Source: Microbacterium thalassium (GTDB lineage Bacteria; Actinomycetota; Actinomycetes; Actinomycetales; Microbacteriaceae). Taken from it: a stretch of 64,000 bases of DNA. This document shows positions 59,754 to 64,000 of the stretch, piece by piece. The position numbers and the translations under genes are program-made. Under the pieces are notes generated by a model. The model made no database searches. It had not been told where the DNA came from and saw nothing but the letters and a program-made list of their open reading frames with translations. Location: positions 3,534,001 through 3,598,000 of the forward strand of contig NZ_JACHML010000001.1 in NCBI RefSeq assembly GCF_014208045.1, in the 5' to 3' direction. Positions within the stretch are counted from its first letter, which is position 1; each line of letters begins with the position of its first letter.

Positions 59754-60386
59754 ATGCGCCTGCACGTCGCCGAACACCCGCTCATCACCCACAAGCTCAC
59801 CGTGCTGCGGGACGAGACCACGCCGTCGCCGGTCTTCCGCCAGCTCACCGAGGAGCTCGTGACGCTGCTCGCGTACGAGGCGACGCGCAACGTCCGCGTC
59901 GAGAGCGCCGAGATCGTCACGCCCGTCACCCCCACGACGGGCGTGCGCATCAGCGAGCCCCGTCCGCTGGTCGTGCCGATCCTCCGCGCCGGCCTGGGCA
60001 TGCTCGAGGGCATGGTCAAGCTCATCCCCACCGCCGAGGTCGGCTTCCTCGGCATGGTGCGCAACGAGGAAACGCTCGAGCCCTCGACGTACGCCGAGCG
60101 CCTGCCCGACGACCTCAGCGACCGCCAGTGCTTCGTCCTGGACCCCATGCTCGCCACCGGCGGGTCGCTGGGCGCTGCGATCGAGTTCCTGTTCGCGCGC
60201 GGCGCGCAGGACGTCACGGCCATCTGCCTCCTCGGCGCCCCCGAGGGCGTCGCGGCGATCGAGAAGCAGGTCGGCGACCGCGACGTCACCCTCGTCCTCG
60301 GAGCCCTGGACCAGAAGCTCAACGAGAAGGGCTACATCGTGCCCGGTCTCGGCGACGCCGGCGACCGGCTGTACGGCACCGTCTGA
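59754..60386 (+). CDS. upp: Uracil phosphoribosyltransferase
   Basis: 210 residues from ATG 59754. The N-terminus [20 protein letters not shown] is typical; [19 protein letters not shown] and the PRPP loop [20 protein letters not shown] are clear, and the end [17 protein letters not shown] is the uracil-binding signature. It salvages uracil by joining it to PRPP to give UMP. The length is normal. The downstream intergenic stretch holds a strong inverted repeat. Confidence 0.96.
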   Translation: MRLHVAEHPLITHKLTVLRDETTPSPVFRQLTEELVTLLAYEATRNVRVESAEIVTPVTPTTGVRISEPRPLVVPILRAGLGMLEGMVKLIPTAEVGFLGMVRNEETLEPSTYAERLPDDLSDRQCFVLDPMLATGGSLGAAIEFLFARGAQDVTAICLLGAPEGVAAIEKQVGDRDVTLVLGALDQKLNEKGYIVPGLGDAGDRLYGTV

Positions 60387-60509
60387 CGCGTCACTCCACC
60401 GCGACCGTTGGCGGCGCGGCGCCCGCCCCTCGCCGAACGAGCGCCGCACCTGCGCCGGTGGGCGCATCGCCAGGCTACGAGGCTGCGCTCGAAGCGCCGC
60501 CGGGGTTGA

Positions 60510-60541
60510 CACACGCGCGCTCGGCGCGTAGCGCGCGTGTG
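60510..60541. promoter_or_regulatory. 12-bp inverted repeat overlapping a TTGACA box, upstream of a hydrolase gene
   Basis: CACACGCGCGCT (60510-60521) and AGCGCGCGTGTG (60530-60541) are perfect arms around an 8-nt loop. TTGACA at 60506-60511 overlaps the left arm. A TACGCT (60579-60584) further on could be a separate -10 box for the gene at 60634. The repeat could be an operator or the upp terminator. The rest of the 247-bp gap (60387-60633) shows nothing else I can name except an 8-bp inverted pair, GCCAGGCT (60469) and AGCCTGGC (60552). Confidence 0.45.
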
Positions 60542-60633
60542 CACACCGCGCAGCCTGGCCAGGCCGCACGGGCGGGGCTACGCTGATCACGGCCGCCCCG
60601 ACCGCCTTCACTCGACGACGAGCAGGAGTGCCC

Positions 60634-61473
60634 ATGGCCGAGCAGCGAACGCACGCCGCGCACACGAGCGACGGAATCACCCTCAGAGCATCCGTCCACG
60701 GCGCCGGTCCGCCGCTGGTGTTCTGGCACGGCGCCTACGGCGACGGCGACCTCGACTGGCGGGGGCTCGTGCCGTACCTGACCGGGCGATTCACCTGCTA
60801 CCTGCCCAGCTGGCGGGGCCGCGGGCTGAGCGACGACCACCCCGATGTGAGCTACGGGCGGCGCGTGGACGACGTGCGCGACTTCGTCCGCAGCATCGGC
60901 GAGACCACCGGGCTCGTGGGCTGGTCCGGAGGCGGGAACCCGGTCCTCGCGGCTGCGGCCGGGAGCGACGGGATCTCGGCCGTGGCGGTCGTCGAGCCCA
61001 CGATGGGCGCGAGCATGGACGACGAGGACCGGGCCGGCTTCGGCGCTGCCGTCACGCGCATGCGTGAGCTCGCAGCGGACGCGAACCCGGTGGATGCGCT
61101 CCGTGCGGCCGCCGAGTACCCGTTCAACGACGACGAACAGGCTTCCGCCGACGAGGCGGGCTACTACGAAGCGGCGGCCCGCTACGTGCCCAACCTTCTC
61201 GCCGTGTTCCAGCAGCTGCCGCTGTGGAAGGGCCCGACCGCCGACGACCCCGCCGTCCTCGCAGCGATCGCCTGCCCGGTGCTGGTGCTCCGGGGTGAGG
61301 TGACCAAGCCGTTCTGGGTCCGCGGCGCCCAGCACGTGGCGGATCACGTCCCCGACGCACTCATTCAGGTGCTCGCCGGCGCAGGCCACGCTGCTCCGCT
61401 GACCCATCCCGCGGCAGCCGCCACCGCTCTCGGCGACTTCTTCTCGTCGACGGGGCGCGCCCGTCAGCTCTAG
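60634..61473 (+). CDS. Alpha/beta-fold hydrolase
   Basis: 279 residues from ATG 60634, behind AGGAG (60624-60628); the in-frame GTG 6 nt upstream overlaps that site and is unlikely. Oxyanion segment VFWHGAYGDGDLDWRG, strand YLPSWRGRGLSDDHPD, nucleophile elbow LVGWSGGGNPVLA (GWSGGG) and late His AGAGHAAPLTHP. The acid is probably in the VLRGEVTKPFW region, not clearly resolved. A plain-fold hydrolase of unknown substrate. It is unrelated in detail to the longer hydrolase at 55.4 kb. Confidence 0.9.
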   Translation: MAEQRTHAAHTSDGITLRASVHGAGPPLVFWHGAYGDGDLDWRGLVPYLTGRFTCYLPSWRGRGLSDDHPDVSYGRRVDDVRDFVRSIGETTGLVGWSGGGNPVLAAAAGSDGISAVAVVEPTMGASMDDEDRAGFGAAVTRMRELAADANPVDALRAAAEYPFNDDEQASADEAGYYEAAARYVPNLLAVFQQLPLWKGPTADDPAVLAAIACPVLVLRGEVTKPFWVRGAQHVADHVPDALIQVLAGAGHAAPLTHPAAAATALGDFFSSTGRARQL

Positions 61474-61495
61474 AACGCGCGGTTCGGCCGGCGGG

Positions 61496-61819
61496 TCAAT
61501 CGTCTTCGAGCAGGGAGTCCGGCGGCTTGCGGCGACCGGTCTCCTGCTCCCAGAACTCCAGCTGCTGGGTGAGCGCCTTCGCGAGCTCGAAGACCTGCTC
61601 GGGAGGAATGCGGATGCGGCTGACGACGCGCGCGGGCACCAAGGTCCGCCGCTCGCCGCTCTCGGGGTCCACGTGATCGCTCGGCGGTTTCGCGAGAGTG
61701 AGGAAGTCCATCACGAAGACGGTCGGCGTGTGCCACACGTTCGCGAAGTCCGCGTACGCGCCGCCGATGAGCTCAGGGGGCAGATCGATCTCGAACTGGC
61801 GCGGTGCCTCTTCGGCCAT
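61496..61819 (-). CDS. DUF3467 domain protein
   Basis: 107 residues from ATG 61819, behind GGAGGAGG. It is short, acidic and without membrane segments. The DUF3467 pattern is visible: GGAYADFANVWHTPTVFVMDF at the start and RVVSRIRIPPEQVFELAKAL near the end. The function of the family is unknown. It lies between a hydrolase and a small zinc-ribbon gene, all apparently independent. Confidence 0.88.
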   Translation of the reverse strand: MAEEAPRQFEIDLPPELIGGAYADFANVWHTPTVFVMDFLTLAKPPSDHVDPESGERRTLVPARVVSRIRIPPEQVFELAKALTQQLEFWEQETGRRKPPDSLLEDD

Positions 61820-61921
61820 GCATCCTCCTCCGTCGTGCGCGAGTCTACGCACCCGGCATCGCCGGTGCGCGGCGCCCGGCCGCGGAGCCGCTCGGCCGGG
61901 CGGAGTCCCGGCCGTCTCACC

Positions 61922-62071
61922 TCACCGCCGCAGCTCCCAGGGGCCCTCGAGCGTGGGGTCGTGGCATTCCCGGGCCAGCCAGACCGACGGGTAGACGGCG
62001 CCGCACAGGGGGCATTCCCAGAGGTGGGCGGCGTCCGTGATCTCGGGTGCTTCGTGTCGTGCCGTGTCCAT
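61922..62071 (-). CDS. 49-residue zinc-ribbon-like protein
   Basis: Starts at ATG 62071 behind GAGGAG (about 62079) and ends at TGA 61922-61924. The short sequence contains HLWECPLCGAVYPSVWLARE followed by CHDP. It thus has one CxxC knuckle, then a Cys-His pair 12 residues later, enough for a single zinc site. It has no signal peptide. It diverges from the lipoate-ligase-like gene with a DosR-type box in the gap, so both may belong to a low-oxygen regulon (inference). Not recognised as a known family. Confidence 0.7.
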   Translation of the reverse strand: MDTARHEAPEITDAAHLWECPLCGAVYPSVWLARECHDPTLEGPWELRR

Positions 62072-62133
62072 CACCTGCTCCTCGGGTCGCACATGAACGG
62101 ACTCTCAGTTTCCACCCGTGGCGACCCCTGCGG

Positions 62134-62153
62134 GCCGGGACTTTGGTCCCGGC
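62134..62153. promoter_or_regulatory. DosR/DevR-type box (low-oxygen/NO response) in a divergent promoter region
   Basis: The 20-bp site GCCGGGACTTTGGTCCCGGC has perfect arms GCCGGGAC and GTCCCGGC around TTTG. The core GGGACTTTGGTCCC differs by one base from the mycobacterial DosR core GGGACTWWAGTCCC. It lies 42-61 bp upstream of GTG 62195 and 63-82 bp upstream of ATG 62071. The match is by eye; no regulator is encoded in the window. Confidence 0.6.
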
Positions 62154-62194
62154 GTGTCGCAGCCGGCACCTCCCGGTGTCATCCTGGAGGCGTG

Positions 62195-62905
62195 GTGAGC
62201 ACCCCGTCCGACTCCGCGCGCTCGAGCGGCGGAGCGCTCGTGGTCCGCCAGAGCGAACGGCTCGATGCCGAAGCGGACCTCGCCCGGTCCGTCGAGCTGC
62301 TGCGGGCGGTGGCCGCGGGCTCCATCGCCGAGGACCGGGTCGTGCGCCTGTACGCCCCGGCGCCCACCGTCGCGATGAGTCGACGCGAGAGCCGGCTGCC
62401 CGGATTCGAGACGGCCCAGGGCGTCTCACACGTCCACGGGTTCGCGCCGGTCATCCGCCCCACCGGCGGGCGGGCGGTCGCCTACGACGAGTCCTGCGTC
62501 GTGTTCGACATCGTCGCCCGGGAGCCGGCGGGCGCCTCGATCGATCAGGCGCGGTTCTTCCGGGAGATCGGCGACTCGCTCGTCACGGCGCTCCGCGGCA
62601 TCGGCGTGGACGCCCGCGTCGGCGACGTGCCGGGCGAGTACTGTCCCGGCGAGTTCAGCATCAACGCGCGAGGACGCGTGAAGCTGATCGGGACGTCCCA
62701 GCGCGCGGTCCGCGGAGCGCGGCTGCTGAGCGGGATGCTCCCCCTCGGGGACGTCGCGCAGCTGGTCGACGTGCTCGCCGGCGTGAACGCGGCGCTCGAC
62801 CTCGACTGGGACGCGACGACCTTCGGCAGCCTCGCCGCCGAGCTTCGGGGAGTCCGGCGCGCGACGGCCGAGGATGCACTCGTCACAGCTCTTGCGGCGC
62901 GCTGA
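62195..62905 (+). CDS. Lipoate/biotin protein-ligase-family protein
   Basis: 236 residues from GTG 62195 (a GTG just before it is too close to the TGGAGG site at 62185-62190). The BPL/LplA fold motifs are present: RLYAPAPTVAMSRRESRLPG, the substrate loop PVIRPTGGRAVAYDESCVVF, and the lysine segment NARGRVKLIGTSQRAVRGAR. It lacks the C-terminal accessory domain of full LplA, as in the small LipL-like or octanoyl-transferase-like members. It probably transfers or removes lipoyl or octanoyl groups. The adjacent DosR-type box suggests low-oxygen control. Confidence 0.85.
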   Translation: MSTPSDSARSSGGALVVRQSERLDAEADLARSVELLRAVAAGSIAEDRVVRLYAPAPTVAMSRRESRLPGFETAQGVSHVHGFAPVIRPTGGRAVAYDESCVVFDIVAREPAGASIDQARFFREIGDSLVTALRGIGVDARVGDVPGEYCPGEFSINARGRVKLIGTSQRAVRGARLLSGMLPLGDVAQLVDVLAGVNAALDLDWDATTFGSLAAELRGVRRATAEDALVTALAAR

Positions 62906-62994
62906 CCCGAACGGCGAGGCATACTGGCAGAGTGACTCCCTTGGCCGACACGATGCAGCTCCGACCCCTCGCGGGCCGATAGGACGCGCGACCG

Positions 62995-64000
62995 ATGAAC
63001 CCCTACAAGCGGACTCTCGCCGGTGTCATCGGCGGGTTCATGGGGCTGATCGCACTCAGCGTCGTCGCCGCTCTGCTCATCGTCACGCCGTTCGTTCCGG
63101 GCCTCGTGATCGCGGGCAACGCGGGGTACAAGGCCGTGTCGCTGTTCGACGGCCTGCCGGGCTACCTCGAGATCGACAGGCTGATGCTGCCGACCACGAT
63201 CTACGCGAAGGACTCCAGCACGGGGAAGGACGTCGAACTCACCACGTTCTACGACCAGAACCGCGTGCCGGTCGAGTTCGACGAGGTCGCGCCGATCATG
63301 TTCGACGCGGTCCTGTCGTCGGAGGATCCGCGCTACTACGAGCACGGCGGCATCGACATCTTCGGCACGACGCGGGCCCTCATCTCCAACGCGCAGGGCG
63401 GCGCGACGCAGGGCGGCTCGTCGATCAGCCAGCAGTACGTCAAGAACGTGCTCGTGCAGCGATGCGAACGGGATGCCGCCGCGAGCGACACGCAGACGCG
63501 CGACGAGGTGCTTCAGGCATGCTGGCTGGCCGCCACCAACGCGTCCGGCTCCGACGGATACCAGCGGAAGCTGCAGGAGATCCGCTACGCCATCGAACTC
63601 GAGCAGAACTACTCGAAGGCCGAGATCCTCCTCGGCTACCTGAACATCGCCAACTTCGGCGGCACGACGTACGGGATCGAGGCGGCCGCGCGCTACTACT
63701 TCGGCGCGTCCGCCGCCAAGCTCTCGATCGGTCAGGCCGCCGTGCTCGCCGGGATCGTGCAGAACCCCAACACCTACCGCATCGACAGGCCCGGCGGCTC
63801 GATCTTCAGCACCGACGGGGCCACGTTCAACAAGGCCGCCGACGGCTCCGTCGACGACGTCGACCGCGGCACGCTGGCCGCCCTCGACACGCTGCTGGCA
63901 GCGGGCACCATCACCGACGAGCAGTACCTGGCCGCGGGCGACGCGTACAGCGCGACGAAGGGCCGCCAGCTCTACGTGCTCGACCGGATGCGCGAGGACG
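62995..64000 (+). CDS. Class A penicillin-binding protein, N-terminal part (cut by window edge)
   Basis: The visible 335 codons start at ATG 62995, with AGGA at about 62981. A short cytoplasmic tail and one membrane helix (GVIGGFMGLIALSVVAALLI) anchor the protein. The glycosyltransferase family 51 domain follows with its catalytic and conserved motifs: SSEDPRYYEHGGIDIFG (catalytic Glu), GGSSISQQYVKNVL and RYAIELEQNYSKAEILLGYL. GT51 polymerises lipid II into glycan chains outside the membrane. The transpeptidase domain expected downstream is beyond the window. One Cys pair is present (CERD to CWLAATN). Confidence 0.92.
   Translation, partial: MNPYKRTLAGVIGGFMGLIALSVVAALLIVTPFVPGLVIAGNAGYKAVSLFDGLPGYLEIDRLMLPTTIYAKDSSTGKDVELTTFYDQNRVPVEFDEVAPIMFDAVLSSEDPRYYEHGGIDIFGTTRALISNAQGGATQGGSSISQQYVKNVLVQRCERDAAASDTQTRDEVLQACWLAATNASGSDGYQRKLQEIRYAIELEQNYSKAEILLGYLNIANFGGTTYGIEAAARYYFGASAAKLSIGQAAVLAGIVQNPNTYRIDRPGGSIFSTDGATFNKAADGSVDDVDRGTLAALDTLLAAGTITDEQYLAAGDAYSATKGRQLYVLDRMRED

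Noticed and set aside
1..64000. tRNA, rRNA, insertion sequences, integrases
   Set aside because: None was recognised on reading either strand; a dedicated covariance-model scan was not possible.

Overview
The window is a 64 kb piece of a high-GC actinobacterial chromosome. It most likely comes from Microbacteriaceae and looks Microbacterium-like. Reasons: very GC-rich third codon positions; many GTG/TTG starts; the bS22 mini-ribosomal protein next to a BldC-like HTH gene; the actinobacterial cytochrome c System II order (histidine phosphatase, TlpA, CcdA, ResB, CcsB); an F420-type LLM oxidoreductase; and many start codons placed 6-8 nt behind a TANNNT -10 box (leaderless mRNAs). The genus is inferred by eye.

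Layout. 1-5.7 kb: a TetR repressor (cut by the window edge) diverges from an efflux-type pair, an MMPL transporter with a degenerate ABC-ATPase-like tail and a YhgE/Pip membrane protein with long heptad repeats. 5.7-34.7 kb: one minus-strand gene of 28.9 kb encodes a predicted secreted protein of 9,638 residues. It has a Sec signal peptide, a Pro/Glu/Ala stalk, dozens of about 50-60-residue beta-strand repeats, tail-fibre-like and CBM5/12-like inserts, Calx-beta-like domains, a long RTX (Ca-binding) zone, two concanavalin-like domains, a final Calx-beta domain and a Lys tail. I count 62 cysteines, all in 31 short-range pairs. No sortase motif, C-terminal membrane anchor or dedicated exporter is visible.

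34.9-41 kb: the cytochrome c maturation operon and a DUF368/PopT undecaprenyl-phosphate translocase. 41-44.5 kb: an archaeal-type AspRS, a GNAT, a glutaredoxin-like protein and an MscS channel. 44.5-47.2 kb: a cluster of small unrecognised membrane proteins and a lipoprotein, including one gene that appears frameshifted. 47.3-50.1 kb: bS22, the BldC-like HTH, a membrane-anchored acidic protein, a beta-lactamase-fold lipoprotein and an ArsR regulator. 50.1-54.3 kb: two complete TrkH-TrkA potassium uptake pairs facing tail to tail. 54.4-64 kb: housekeeping and metabolic genes (proC, hydrolases, CDF transporter, LLM oxidoreductase, tadA, upp, DUF3467), then a 49-residue zinc-ribbon gene and a lipoate-ligase-like gene diverging around a DosR/DevR-type box, and the start of a class A penicillin-binding protein cut by the right edge.

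The most notable object is the giant secreted protein with its own promoter and leader. The DosR-type box, the pervasive leaderless starts, the duplicated Trk loci and the MMPL/ABC-like fusion are the next best leads. No tRNA, rRNA, CRISPR array, insertion sequence or prophage was recognised.
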